Under the pieces are notes generated by a model. That model had not been told where the DNA came from, ran no database searches, and saw only the letters and a program-made list of their open reading frames with translations. A DNA stretch of 64,000 nucleotides, from positions 327,501-391,500 of the forward strand of contig CAJHNH020000569.1 in assembly GCA_905116865.2 (NCBI GenBank), written 5' to 3'. Source of the stretch: Candidula unifasciata. Taxonomy: Eukaryota > Mollusca > Gastropoda > Stylommatophora > Geomitridae. The translations under genes and the position numbers were made by a program. Of this stretch, positions 1 to 12,288 are shown piece by piece (positions within the stretch are counted from its first letter, which is position 1; every line of letters starts with the position of its first letter).

Positions 1-45
1 AACATGTCCTAAGGGACGACTAATAGAGGTGTTTCCTCAATGAGT
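1..45 (+). repeat. Family A SINE-like repeat, 5' part (split copy)
   Basis: The sequence carries the family A signature 'catgtcctaagggacgact' at the window edge. The rest of the same copy appears to resume at about 236, with a family P copy between them. Confidence 0.55.
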
Positions 46-165
46 GACGTTCAACCCCACCAGGACCGCACAGCGAGCGATTGACACCCGGTAACACAAA
101 GTGCCACCATACGGATGAGCATCCCTATGCACATGTCCCAGAAACCCCGTTCAACCGTTAGCTTA
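46..165 (-). repeat. Family P dispersed repeat
   Basis: Its reverse complement matches the segments at 26770-26900 and 27368-27485. Shared words include 'atggtggcactttgtgt' and 'gtcctggtgg'. It sits between two parts of a family A copy, so it looks like an insertion or a composite partner of family A. Confidence 0.6.
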
Positions 166-235
166 TACTTGTATTAGGGCACGCGACGAAAGTCAGGTGT
201 TTTTTTTTTAAATAACAACAAATTGCGTCTTATTT

Positions 236-487
236 TGAGAGATAACAAGTTATCAGGAGGTGTTTCCTTCGAAGTCGGAGTACATCTGCCTGAGAGGCGA
301 GCAACAAACAGTCTACATGCGAATAAGGCAAATCTGTAAAACAGATATGCAGTCAACACTCACGTTTTTTAACAAGATGAAAGTCCAGAAGCCAGACGAA
401 CAACCAGAAACTTCCGCTTGGATTTACAGTCGGTAAAGGCGGAGACAAAGGAGGAGGAGGAGTAGAGGAGGAGGAGAAGAAGGATTC
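236..487 (+). repeat. Family A SINE-like repeat, 3' part
   Basis: It contains the family core in order: 'cgaagtcggagtacatctgc', 'ctgagaggcgag', 'gtaaaacagat', 'gtccagaag', 'aacaaccagaa', then a GGA/GAA-rich tail up to about 487. Confidence 0.75.
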
Positions 488-984
488 TAGTAAAATGACA
501 TTCTATTTATATAGTTTTCAGGTTTTCTCAGCGTGTTTGCCCATCCAGAGCCAGCATCTTTTTCTCACCTGCTGATTCATTATAATCCATAACCAGTTTA
601 ACCTCAGAATACGAACATGCTTAAAGAAGAATACTCCGTTAACATGAAACACAATTTTGGTTCCACTGTGTGTTATTTTTGTTAATCCCCAGGTAGTACG
701 ATTTTTTAACAGTCTCAGTTTTTGATTCCTTGGAATTTGTATTAACTGTAGTTCTATATATATTAGAAACTAATTATGTATATACAGCAGTTTTCCTGTA
801 CAGGACTTTGTCCCCATTTAAAAACTACGAAATGCTCTTCTATCGCGATCCAGATGCCCTGCCATTGTTGTTGTTTTGTGTAAATCATCCCAACATCTTG
901 AATACATCTGCGTTCATTTTCGTTCCATCTGGCGTTCCTTTTCGTCGCAATCCAGCCCGCATTCTATTATGCTGAGTTGAGAAC
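488..984. other. No recognised feature
   Basis: This is AT-rich sequence. A short open frame at 730-975 has no recognisable motif and no support as a gene. Confidence 0.5.
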
Positions 985-1090
985 TGAAATCAGTGCACTT
1001 GGGGTATACCGTCCCCATCTGCAGCAGCCACTGAAGAGTCCCAATGCCGATGGTACTAACACGAGTCTAAATATCTTTTAGTCTTGTTTT
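985..1090 (-). mobile_element. LINE 3'-end fragment (RNase H-type LINE)
   Basis: It resembles the better copy at 1345-1610: both carry 'cccatctgcagcagcc.ctgaagag' followed by 'gatggtacta' in related form. No intact frame remains. Confidence 0.5.
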
Positions 1091-1344
1091 TCCAATGAGT
1101 TTAGTGTCGGCCAGATCCCCTGACCACGCCATTCTCCCCGCACCCTAAATTCTCTTCCCACCTCGATTTGTTCATCTTCTCTCTAAAAAGCGTTGACCAC
1201 AGCTATCTAGTTAGGCATCAGTTTACCGCCCAGTGGTGCAATGCCAGCCAATCGGTCTGTCTGTTAGCTTCCCAACGTACCTGTATAACCGAATAAAGTA
1301 TTCAAGCGATTTCCTTTATAGTTATCTCCTTCAGTTGATTAAAG

Positions 1345-1610
1345 AACCGACATCACAGCACTTTTAGCATTCCCATAGGCGCTCCGTCCTCCCCATCCTC
1401 AGCAGCCAGTGAAGAGTTCCGATACTAATGGTGCCGGTAGCATTCTGATTAAACGTCCGTCTTGCCTTTCCTCTGAGCCTCGAGCATCTGCCAGAACCTC
1501 TCGTCACTCCCCGCTGCATCAGTCTCACCAGACTGTGGTGATCCATATGCTCCTCCGAACTGTACAAGGCACTAACCACGTCTGCCTTATCATGCTTTAG
1601 TATTCCACCA
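1345..1610 (-). mobile_element. LINE 3'-end fragment (RNase H-type LINE)
   Basis: The minus strand reads TLHWLLRMGRTERLWEC followed by a stop and KCC. This corresponds to the 'EHLWxCPECCND' end seen at 45405-45440, 12425-12490 and 54895-54950. It is a degenerate 3' piece of one LINE family. Confidence 0.6.
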
Positions 1611-2288
1611 AGTTGTGCGGAGCCAGCCAGTATGCCCGCTTTCTCCTTCAGAATAACTAGTTACCTACTCAGACTTCTCTGTAAAGCTCTGTAGACAAAC
1701 TGTTGGTCTCGCTCTTTACAGATCGTGGGTTCATTTCAAGCACTTTTTCGTTCTGTTCACAGGTGCAATGTTTACAGTGGTTCCTGGGTACCCTCGCTAG
1801 AAATAAAGAATCGGTGCCTTTTTGCGACGCTCTAGGTAGCGACTGGCGGTTTGGCCAAGACATTTTTTTTTTAGATAACATCGGACGGAATGAAGTCGAT
1901 TTTCTCGACTGTAAATGTTTTTTGAAATTTAAACGGTTTCTTTATAAAGTAGCAGTGAGCTACTTTATGATAAAGTAGACGTGATGAAAGCTCGCTGGGA
2001 TCAATTAGACGGTGCAATAGAACAGACAGAGGTTCCATACTTTGAAAGATGACTTCTACGGTACGGAAAGATAATCTGGAAGATATTCAACGCTGAGGGG
2101 GAAACATAGGCGGACTTTTAATCAGGTTGCAAAGGGTACTAATAGCACGTCAGCTGCTCGTTAGGTGCTGAATAAGGGGATGGAACACGTATGAGACTGT
2201 CTCAAGAGCAGTAAAGCAAACTACTGTGTCTTTTAATAAAAATAAAACCACAAAATGTTGCCATTATCCAGATATTTAAAGTCGGCGT
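1611..2288. other. No recognised feature
   Basis: A box-B-like word ('gatcgtgggttcatttc', about 1722-1738) hints at another decayed tRNA-headed repeat. Nothing else could be supported. Confidence 0.4.
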
Positions 2289-2790
2289 ATGTGGCTCAAG
2301 CGTTGCGAACGCGCTTCGTAATGCCGGTGGAGGGCGGGGTGGATGCCAGGTTCGATCCCAACTGCGGGCCTTGCGCCTTGCGTTGGTTTTTACAGTGGTA
2401 TCGAGAAGCCGACCATCCTGAAAGAAATTATAAACGAAGGTTAGTTGCGTACCCTTTACAAGACGTTGCAGAACCAACCCCAACAGCTTCTGGTTGTTGT
2501 GTGGTTTTTCTAGGCAAATTTACGTCCAGTAGTTTGTCATTGCTTTTTTGACTGTCAGATTTCTTGATATCACTGTCGAAACCAACGCAAGGCGCATGGC
2601 CCACAGCTGAGATCCAACCCGGCATCCCGGTATTACGAAGCGTTCGCATCGATTTAGCCACAGAGCCGACTTCCTCCGGGTATGGTAAAACTACTGGACG
2701 TAAATTTGCCTAGAAAAACCACAACAGCCAAACAAAATGCTGGGGTTGGTTCTGCAATTTCCTGTAAAAGATACTCAACTAACTATATAT
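2289..2790. repeat. Family E palindromic repeat with tRNA-like head
   Basis: The plus strand carries a tRNA-like head at 2289-2395 (box A-like 'gtggctcaagcgttgcgaac', box B-like 'ggttcgatccc') and then a tail at 2449-2535. The same head recurs inverted at 2550-2660 and the same tail inverted at 2690-2785. The whole locus is therefore a large imperfect palindrome. A related tail/head pair occurs at 54300-54780, and a lone inverted tail at 20525-20620. Confidence 0.75.
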
Positions 2791-2989
2791 AGAAGGTGGA
2801 AATATTTACAGTTTCCTGAGATTGACTTGTGTAATTAGGAACAGTAGGGCCTCAGAACTTTATTCAGCTTCAGGCCTCAAAATTAATTCCGACACTGCAA
2901 TCGAGCCTTGAAAAAATAAATACAACTGTCAGAATTTTATTAGGATAGTCGGCGAAAGAAAAGTAACAAAAAGGAAACTGAACACCCCC

Positions 2990-3545
2990 ATCTTGTTCGT
3001 TGTGGCATAACTATATATGAAGGTAATTGCAGTTATAACTTTGTGGCAAACTGGTCACTACAAAGTTGCTCTGAACCCGTGACAACTTAAACCACAGAGA
3101 ATAAATAAACAGAATGACCTGTAGACACCAGAACCTACCAAACAAATACCTTTGTTAAATGTTTGTGTATTCTAGACAAAGCATTAAGGTCTACTGTGTT
3201 CGTAAATTGTTGTTATGCTTGTTATTCAACATATGCTTCGTTAATATAAATTTATGTAATCTATGGTGCTATTTCAATGGTTTGAAATGAATTCTGTCCG
3301 TATTCCATAGTTGAGGATTTCAAGCTGTAGGATGGACATGGTCAGTAAGACACCATTGCTTTAGGGGTGCCTAGTTGACCATGTTCTTAGTGCACTTGTT
3401 TCCATAGCGAGGCGTACACGCCGTCTGGAGGTGACAGATTCGATTCCCGGCACAGTAACTATAGCTTTAGACTTTTATGTTGTCTAGTATATTCTTTTAT
3501 TTTTCTACTTCTTTCTATAAGTGCCAATCAATACATTTTATGTTA
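2990..3545 (+). repeat. Family K long tRNA-headed repeat
   Basis: A long 5' arm (3130-3345) is followed by 'gtgcctagttgaccatgttc' and a tRNA-like segment with box B 'agattcgattcccgg' (3430-3450). A T/C-rich end follows ('ctacttctttctataagtgcc'). The reverse complement at 14065-14500 matches in the same order, and partial copies lie at 22680, 38655 and 52600. Confidence 0.75.
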
Positions 3546-3621
3546 CTTTATTAATATAAACCACATAGAAGGTACATCACTGTACCTTGTAAAATCTGAC
3601 ACAGACTGCTGTCTCAGCAAA

Positions 3622-3965
3622 ACCATCAATGCATGGCGTCCGCCTCGAGTGCTGGAGGTCCCGGGCTTAAACCCCGGTGAAGACTAGGATTTTTTCACGT
3701 GGACTTCTAGTAATGTCCCCTGGTCTCTGGATAGCGACATCAGATGTTGCGCACGTAAAAAAAATCCCATGAGACTTGGAAATAGGAAAGGGTAGCATAA
3801 CTAGGCTGCCCTGACAAAATTTGTAGTTAAAAATCTACTCTATTTCAGGGTCCTCGCCGGTGCTACAAAGTTCGTGCACTGAGCTGAGACCCTTCAGACT
3901 CAGGCTTGAGTTAGAAGTAGAACGGGGCAATTATGGCCGATGCTCGCTCAGTTCTCCGATGTAGC
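3622..3965 (+). repeat. Family B tRNA-derived SINE
   Basis: It starts 'gcatggcgtccgcctcgag' with the box B-like 'ggtcccgggcttaaacccc', then shares 'ttcacgtggacttctagtaa', 'ccctggtctctgg', 'tcctcgccggtgctac' and 'actcaggcttgagttagaag' with copies at 13208, 34378 and 59106. Confidence 0.85.
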
Positions 3966-4700
3966 AGTCACTCAAAGTTACCTTTTCTGGGTTTTGAAAT
4001 GACGAACTGTTTATAACACGCCTAAGGTGTGTTATAAACACAAGTGCCAACACAAACAGTCTGACAGTAGAAATTCAGTTTATCATCGATGGAAGCAGCA
4101 GTTAAACAAATCAGTGGCTACACACGCAATTAATGGCAAAAGGCACAGCCAGTTCTCTGGCAACTGACTTTTCGATAATTTCTAAATTTGCAGTTCACTA
4201 CACAAACCACGATGGACACAGTCAACAAAACATTTCAAATGGAATTCGCAACTCACTGTGTCACGGCATGCATTCAAATCAATAGCTGGGCGATGGAACT
4301 ATATCCTTTCAGTTTACATGGAAAGGAAAATTGTCAGCGGCACGACTAAAAACCTGCCTTACCGCCTTATCGACTGGTAGTCCGGCTTAAATTAAACCAG
4401 TATTAACTGAACAAATGAACGAAATCTGCTAGGTCGATAAATGGACACCTGGGTAAGTAGACCGACAGGCATGTAGACAGATAGACATACATAGCTGCAG
4501 ATAGATAGATAGACAGACATACATATAGATGGGTGGGTGGGTAAGTGGATAAACAGACACCTTATGAAAATTCCTGTTCAATAAGATTTCAGGTACGTGA
4601 GTACGTGAGACAGTGCACAATTTATTCTATAAAAACAAAGTGACCTTGACCTGATCAAGTTTGTTTTTAACATGAATTATCCTGACGATCAATTTTTGTC
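3966..4700. other. Mostly unassigned sequence
   Basis: A short inverted repeat ('tataacacgcc' / 'ggtgtgttata') lies at about 4011-4037 and a degenerate GATA-type simple repeat at 4470-4535. No coding signal was seen. Confidence 0.4.
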
Positions 4701-4710
4701 AGTTGTTCAG

Positions 4711-4850
<140 letters not shown>

Positions 4851-4874
4851 GAGAAAGGAAGTAATAGATGAATA

Positions 4875-5155
4875 TCTTCCTCTTCTTCGTGGCGTTCACT
4901 GGCTGTAAGCTCCGGCAGAAAGTTCTGGTTGTTCGTCAACTTTTGGACTTTGGTCTTGTCTCAAAATTGGAGTTTTGCGTGCCCATTCTTTTTACATATC
5001 TGGCTCATATTGTACAGATTGTTGGTTGTTAGCCTGTCAGGTAGAAGCACTCCAACTTTGAATTACTCACCTTTTTAGATTTGTTGTTGGGGGAGGCAGT
5101 GGACCCCCCCCCCCCCACCCCACCCAATAGGGCAGGGGATCTCATGCGGATGAGA
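4875..5155 (-). repeat. Family A SINE-like repeat
   Basis: Reading the minus strand it ends in 'gccagtgaacgccacgaagaag'-like sequence at 4875-4900. Its 5' part contains a poly-C/poly-G expansion at 5104-5117. Confidence 0.8.
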
Positions 5156-5585
5156 TGAATATTGTTGTGGATGATTTGGCCACTTGATAGTCTTCACTAG
5201 GCACCCCGCCACCGAGACATTTCTGGAGCATTGGTGAACATGTCGTAAAAAGTGACTAATTCTTCTTCTGCCTTCTACCCTTCGATCCTTCCCTATCACG
5301 CAGCTCTACCCATGCCCTTTTCATGTTTGTCAGTTCCTTTTCTAGCTCACTTCTCCGTGTGTTTATGTTTTCGTCGCATACAGTTCTAATATTTCAGATG
5401 TCAGTTCTAGAGATTTTCATAGGTTAATGGAGATACGTCGACGATCCGGACTTCTTTTGGCTTTCTCCGCACCGTGTCATACTTCCACTAGAAGAGCCTC
5501 CGCTCATCTTTGTTCGCTGGGGTTTTCTTGTTTCTAAAAAACCCAGCAAGCCATAGAAATGGTGACTTATTAGGGGTGTTTAATG
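5156..5585. other. No recognised feature
   Basis: No exon with plausible splice borders and no repeat shared with the rest of the window was found. Confidence 0.4.
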
Positions 5586-5589
5586 CAAC

Positions 5590-6195
5590 TACAGTTTTTA
5601 AACATTAGAAAACGAGTACTACTGAAATGTTATATCGAGCCTGTTCTGTTGTATGGCAGTGAATGTTGGAATGTAAGCAAACAAATTGGGAATAGTCAGG
5701 ATGATCTTGGAATATAAGCGAACAAATTAGGAATAGTCTGAATGATCTTGGAATATAAGCGAACAAATTAGGAATAGTCTGGATGATCTTGGAATATAAG
5801 CGAACAAATTAGGAATAGTCTGAATGCAACTGAGATGTGATTTTTTGTGAAGAAGAAGAGTCTTGCGAATACCTTGGACTGCCAGAATAACTAACACTGA
5901 TTGCCTGGAAAAGGTTAATGAGAATAAAACATTATATATCACAATGAGAAGGAGACAAACAAAATTCTTGGGTCATGTGATGAGAAAAGGAGCACTGGAA
6001 AATATCGTGATGTCAGGAAATATCCCTGGTAGAAGAGGCAGAGGCAGACCAAGAGAAATTATGGTGGATGACTTAAGACAGCGGCATGGAGGAATATCAT
6101 CAGTGGAATTGATCCAGAACACCCATGACCGAGATCTGCAGCGATGCATGAACGCCTACACCAGCTGGCACGACACTTGATGATGATGATGATGA
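5590..6195 (+). mobile_element. LINE reverse-transcriptase 3' domain fragment, TGATGA-tailed
   Basis: It translates as NIRKRVLLKCYIEPVLLYGS (about 5603-5662) and, after a tandem repeat, as 'RIPWTARITNTDCLEKVNEN', 'RRRQTKFLGHVMRK' and 'GRRGRGRPREIMVDDLRQR'. These are typical of the region after the RT domain in non-LTR elements. It ends 'cagctggcacgacacttga' plus a TGA repeat. The related minus-strand copy is at 50185-50555. Confidence 0.85.
5665..5823 (+). repeat. 41-bp tandem repeat inside the LINE fragment
   Basis: The unit beginning 'atagtc' recurs at 5692, 5733 and onward with an exact spacing of 41 bp, giving about four near-identical copies. It lies within and duplicates part of the LINE coding segment. 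Confidence 0.9.
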
Positions 6196-6252
6196 TAGTT
6201 TAAAAACAGAACTGCTGGATGTAATTCCTGCATCTACTCTTTCTTAGGGCGG

Positions 6253-6360
6253 TGCAACACCGATGGGGGAGGGGAGGGAGAAGTGTGTTGAGCCTGAGCT
6301 ATTGCTGTCGCCACAAACTGTGCAAGTTAGGAGAGGCCCCGACAGAAATATTCCACCATT
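6253..6360 (-). repeat. Family G tRNA-derived SINE, degenerate fragment
   Basis: The words 'gagcctgag', 'gctgtcgccacaaactgtgc' and 'ccccgacagaaa' match the body of copies at 37262-37452 and 44440-44595. Confidence 0.6.
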
Positions 6361-7080
6361 TTACCGGGAAATCAAGCCAGATTTTTCGAAAGAGAGCCCC
6401 GTGTCCTTAACGCTCGACCAGCCTCTTATCTTGCTATTTATAATGATAAAGAAAACATAAACACATCGTTCGTCGTTACAACGCGCACTCAAATCACCTC
6501 TATGATATCTGCAACCAAATCTCCGTATCATTTTCTAGAATTTCACGAATTTCTATCACCACTGCCAACTGCAAGAAGCCCCGCTATCATTCCTCGTGCA
6601 TCTCTTTCCGCAGAGACCGCGTTCATCACCGAGTACACAACAGTACACATCTAATCACAAAAACAATAACGGTGTCAAGATAATGAGTCGGATAGACACT
6701 TATACTGCAACGGACACCGGCGTCTGCAAAGCAGCGGTTAACATTTTTCCAAAGTTGGTAGGCTTCTTAGAATTTCTCATGTTCTTATCAGCTGTAGCCA
6801 TCGGGCGATCCCTTTTCACTGACCATCGTCCGGTGAACGTATACAAACATTAGAGGTAATCTGCACTGGTGCGAAGGCGCTCCATCTAGGAAATCGCTGC
6901 CAGTGCATATCTGGGGTTGCACAAGGACATGTAGGAATTTAGGAAATGTCTGAAGCGAAGGGAGATTGCTAGTTTTGTGCGGGTTTTGTTGTTGTCGGAG
7001 AGAGAAATATAAATTTCAGCCCCCACACTGACTCCAAAATTGTGTACAGGGCGATAAGTGGCCTACTCATCCATATATAG
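6361..7080. other. No recognised feature
   Basis: The frame at 6596-6853 has no recognisable domain and no supporting splice or promoter pattern. Confidence 0.4.
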
Positions 7081-7084
7081 AAAT

Positions 7085-7352
7085 TCTCTTCTTCTTCGCT
7101 TTCACCAGCTGTAAAATCTAGCGGAAAGTTCTGGTTGTTCTTCCGCTACTGGACTGCAGTCCTGTTCCAGAACCTGAGTGTTGCGTGTGCATTCGTTTTA
7201 CAGATGTGACTCATTTGTATGCAGACTGCTGGTTCGTTGCCTCTCAGGCAGATACACTCCGACTTCGAAGGAAGCTCCACATTAGTCGACTTTTGGGTAG
7301 GCAGTGGGTCTATATTCTTGTTTACCCTATAATAGCCCTATGACCCACACGG
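7085..7352 (-). repeat. Family A SINE-like repeat, nearly full length
   Basis: It runs from 'ctcttcttcttcgctttcac' to 'gacccacacgggg', that is, the full A consensus in reverse. Confidence 0.88.
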
Positions 7353-7810
7353 GGAGAGAAATTCTCTTTGAAGGTATTTCTTTATAGATATTATTTGGAA
7401 AAGAAATTGTTGTGACGTGTTTTGTATGCCAATCTATCACACGATGGTAACATTGTTCAGAGGCATCGCATGCTGACCAAGCATCTAAAAGGTGACTGAT
7501 TTTGCCTCCAAACTGCAGTAAAGTGTGGTGAAATGTGGTGGAAGTACTAACTTAACACAGTTCTCTGAGTCATAACATGCTACTAACACTGCGAACCGAC
7601 CACATCTACAACACGTGCAGAGTCATTTCTTTACTCGTGCTTCAGCCGGTTTATTTGGACACAACACAACACGATCATGAGCATGAACTGGTGATACCGG
7701 ACGACTGTCCCTCTACAGCTCCACCTTTAGCCACTTGGTTAGGAAGCGATACAAACCCTACAAAACATTTTATAACAGAAAAGAATTTAAATTCTCTTTA
7801 AAAGCGTTTG
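7353..7810. other. No recognised feature
   Basis: Unassigned sequence without motif or repeat matches. Confidence 0.4.
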
Positions 7811-7811
7811 T

Positions 7812-8045
<234 letters not shown>

Positions 8046-8104
8046 ATATATTACAGTATTTTGAATACATTTGCCATTCAGAACTGTAAATCAAGGACCC
8101 TTTA

Positions 8105-8312
8105 CTGTGCATTCAGGCGTACTGGGCATATGGTGCTAGAGCTATAGTTTATAGACCAATATGCACTTGCTGGACAACGTGATCAGGACTTTACCCGGTA
8201 CTCCTCCCTAAATGCTGGGTGGACCTGGGAAGTCCGGCTCCGTCTGAACCCGAACCCACAACCTTCAGATCCTCACGCGAGCATCTAGCCGCTACACCAC
8301 AGGGACTCTAAT
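8105..8312 (-). repeat. Family C tRNA-derived SINE
   Basis: On the minus strand the tRNA-like head is at 8250-8312 (box A-like 'gtggtgtagcggctagatgc', box B-like 'ggttgtgggttcgggttc'). It is followed by the family body, including 'ctggacctggga'-type words and 'ctataaactatagctctag', and ends 'cgcctgaatgcac'. Confidence 0.85.
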
Positions 8313-8339
8313 TCAGGACAGTATAATTATAAAAATAAT

Positions 8340-8370
8340 AATAAAACACCACCCCCCTCCCCCCCCCCAA
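8340..8370. repeat. C-rich homopolymer tract
   Basis: Interrupted poly-C, 'acccccctcccccccccc'. Confidence 0.8.
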
Positions 8371-8539
8371 CAAATATGACTGGTTTTGGCATCCCTGCCA
8401 AAACATAATTAGCTATTCTAATCCTTTTAATCTATTTAACATAAAGACCACAAGATAATAAATAAAGTACCAGTTAAACTTATCGAATCAATAGTCAGAC
8501 CTTAGGGACTACCTACATAAAGATGATCACGATCTACAT

Positions 8540-8724
8540 CAGTGGTTCTCAACCTTCCCAATGCCGCGACCCTTTAATACAGTTCCCTCAAGTTGTGGCA
8601 AACAATTATTTTCCTTGAAACTTCAATGAATATGTGTTTCTCGATGATCTTAGGCGTCCCCTGTAAAAGGGTTGTTCGACCCACGCAAAAAAAGGGGTCG
8701 CGACCGGCAGGTTGAGAACCTCTG
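8540..8724. mobile_element. hAT-type MITE with 8-bp target-site duplication
   Basis: The terminal inverted repeats are 'cagtggttctcaacct' and 'aggttgagaacctctg'. The 185-bp element is flanked by identical 8-bp direct repeats 'atctacat' at 8532-8539 and 8725-8732, the diagnostic length for hAT. The internal palindrome ('aaaagggttgttcgaccc') has no coding capacity. A second copy is at 27745-27934. Confidence 0.93.
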
Positions 8725-8929
8725 ATCTACATGATGATCTGACATCGTAGGGATATATCTTCGTACGAGATCAGATGACAGTATGTCCAATCTGTCCAGG
8801 CTTCGTGGGACTTTTTTTTTGGATGACGGAATACCTACTGCACATTAAAAAAATAATAAGCAAATTTTTGTTTTTGAATCGCTCTGTAAAGACATGCAAT
8901 GACTTTGGGTTTGCTATCAGTCTAAAACA

Positions 8930-8962
8930 TACACACACACACACAAACACGCGCGCGCGCAC
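8930..8962. repeat. (CA)n/(GC)n microsatellite
   Basis: A short CA run followed by a CG run. Confidence 0.85.
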
Positions 8963-9159
8963 ATACATAAACGATGGTGACGAAGGTGGTAAACCCAAAA
9001 ATTACCAGCGTTCATGACTACTAGCCGATGATTATAGGTCTACATGCGTTTGATTAACTAGGCTCTCAAACCTCAGGCGATATTTTCCTGGATGCAGAAT
9101 TAAACAGGTGAATGGGAAAGGTTTATGTAGAGCTTCGTCATGCATTTCAAACTCACAAT

Positions 9160-9655
9160 GAGGATGTGATTGAACAAAATGCTGAAGGATAGAACCAAAA
9201 TCAAAGTGTGCGAAGCTTGCGTCCTGATCACACTCCTTTACGGCAGCAATACATGTACTAGGTCTTATCCATATGCGCTGCATGAGACGCATTCTTGGCA
9301 TATCATGGTCAGACTAATTTCCATAGTAGAACAGGAATGCCAACAATGTACTTCGCAAAGACGCCTACGATACTTAGGACGTTTCCTGTATGCCGAACTG
9401 CAAACAGAAGAAAACCTACAGGAGGCCAAAGCCATGCTATAAAGACATATGCAAACGCAACATGAAAGATACCAACGTTGTCACAGACATGTGGGAAAGG
9501 TCAGCTGCAGACAGACTTCTATGGAGGCAGACGGTGAAAGAAGGACTGTCGCAGTTTGCAAGAGGCCAAAGGCAGCAAGCTACAGAGGACACTGCTAGAG
9601 AAAACCAGCCCCAGAATAACAAGCAACGTTGTTTCGTAGGCAGACTGTGACTCCG
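9160..9655 (+). mobile_element. LINE 3'-end coding fragment
   Basis: Two frames give NKMLKDRTKIKVCEACVLIT (9170 on), RRLRYLGRFLYAELQ (9360 on), then YKDICKRNMKDTNV and RSAADRLLWRQTVKEGLSQF (9440-9570). This is the characteristic RT C-terminal region of a LINE group very common in molluscs. Frameshifts separate the pieces, so it is dead. Confidence 0.85.
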
Positions 9656-9985
9656 ACTTCCGCTCTAAACTGGAGATTTAGGCACAACAGAATGTTAAAA
9701 TTCGAAGTTATTCTTGCTTCCTACAGCGCTTTGCTAATGCAGTTTCCACATAGTCTACAGTTTCGCTGCCTGTGCTACTGAGTTTGGTGATAGGTGCAGA
9801 CCTGTGAGCTAATTTTTTCATGTCGAATGCCTTACATTTGTGCAACGGTTGAGACCATTTAATTTGGCCGGTAGCCGGTTGACGTGTGGGCTGGTGAAAT
9901 ACCTTATGTAAGAATTCTACGTGTGTATAGCCAACTTATCGTGCCCGATTACTTCCATCAACAACAAAACGGCATTTATGTTGGC
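9656..9985. other. No recognised feature
   Basis: Unassigned. Confidence 0.35.
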
Positions 9986-9989
9986 GATT

Positions 9990-10215
9990 GTTGGCTCTGA
10001 CACCTCTAGCAATTGCTATATGCATTTATTGCATGCGTATATTTCTGGATTGTAGCAGGACTAATTGTTTGTTCACCAGTTTTCATCTTATTTCCATAGG
10101 ACAGGGAAGGACATTTTTTCGATTTTCACTGGCACACAGGAACGCAACAAAAATGGCGGTGACCCGACTGAAGTGACATTGAAACCTCAACTAAGACTAA
10201 GACTGACACTCCCGC
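9990..10215 (+). repeat. Possible diverged family D element end
   Basis: The 3' part ('ggaacgcaacaaaaatggcg', 'gtgacccg', 'ctaagactaagactgac') resembles the end of the family D element at 23610-23669. The 5' part does not align convincingly. Confidence 0.4.
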
Positions 10216-10690
10216 ACAGGACCTTACAGTCATAGAAGACAGCAGACGATGTTCCCAAAACCAGTGGCAATTCTCCATGGTGCATAGGAACTGACCATTG
10301 TCTACTTCAAGAGGATGATAAGGACAATGCAAATGATGACGATCGCTTGTGGAGCAGCCACATCAACAGCCATTCACCTTTGACTAAACCGAAAAACCCG
10401 TTTCCCTTTTCATAAATGTCACTCTATCTTTCCGCCATTATCTACATCTCCGAGTCGTCACAGGTGCATGAAATAAACACCCTGGTCCACGACCGACGTT
10501 GACCGTTAGATCCTGAAGAACCAGTGCTGGCACTAGCAACTCTCCAATGGGTCAAGGGTCATAGTTTACAGAGGTCACATGTCAAGCGGCGCAGAGATAA
10601 ATTTGACAGAACGAGCAGGCCTCGAGGGAAAGCTCACAGAATCAAATGGCAACCTGCTTTCCGTTGGCGCATGCGCGTACACATCCAGGT
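10216..10690. other. No recognised feature
   Basis: Unassigned unique-looking sequence. Confidence 0.35.
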
Positions 10691-10860
10691 GAGATTATCT
10701 TCCGGTCACGGTTAAATGGTTGAAACGGTGGATAAGAAAGTCATAAATTTCCTGGTGGGACGTTGAGAAAGTCACAAAGTCATGTTTATGTGTGGGCCCT
10801 TCACGTCTTTTCTTCTGGTTGATTTGCTGTTCAGCGAAATAGATGAGGAGTAGAGAAAGG
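10691..10860 (+). repeat. Family F repeat, copy 1
   Basis: It shares 'agtcataaatttcctgg', 'acgttgagaaagtcac', 'gtgtgggccctt' and 'ggttgatttgctgttc' with copies at 12170-12295 and 12755-12905. Each copy leads into a microsatellite. Confidence 0.8.
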
Positions 10861-10908
10861 GTGACTGTGTACCATCACAGTTGGATCTTATTATCAAATT
10901 TACGGGTT

Positions 10909-10988
<80 letters not shown>

Positions 10989-10990
10989 TC
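10909..10990. repeat. (TTTC)n microsatellite
   Basis: About 80 bp of TTTC directly before the ATCT tract. Confidence 0.97.
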
Positions 10991-10997
10991 ATTTTTC

Positions 10998-11666
<669 letters not shown>

Positions 11667-11819
11667 TCTGAAAATAAAGTTCGTTCGTTCTGTCTGTCTG
11701 TCTATATCTCTCGTTCTGTTTGTCCATACGTCATTTTTTTCTTCTCTCTATTTTGCCGCCGGTGCTCATTTCCATCCTGTTTCATGTTCTTGTACTACAA
11801 GCATATTACCACCATAACT

Positions 11820-11931
11820 GCCGCTGCTGCTACTACCACCACAAGTAACACTACCACTACTACTACCACCACCAATACAACTACAACTCCGTTGAAAAAA
11901 CATTACCACCATCACTACTGCTACGACTATG

Positions 11932-11974
<43 letters not shown>

Positions 11975-11990
11975 ATAATAATAATAATAA

Positions 11991-12089
<99 letters not shown>

Positions 12090-12090
12090 A
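11820..12090. repeat. (ACT)n trinucleotide microsatellite
   Basis: An imperfect then pure ACT tract with an AAT block at 11970-11993. Confidence 0.97.
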
Positions 12091-12119
12091 TCAGCAGCAA
12101 CAACGGGAGAAAAATAAAG

Positions 12120-12135
12120 AGGGGGGGGGGGGGAG
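12120..12135. repeat. poly-G tract
   Basis: A G run ahead of family F copy 2. Confidence 0.8.
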
Positions 12136-12169
12136 GAGAGAAAGAAAGATTTTCTTCCGCTCATCGTTA

Positions 12170-12288
12170 AAGGGCCGAGGGAGTCATAAATTTCCTGGCA
12201 AGACTCAGGGAATGTTACAAAGTCATCTTTATGGGTGGGCCCTTTGTGTCTTCTTTTCCCCTTGGTTGATTCCTTGTTCCTTAAAATA

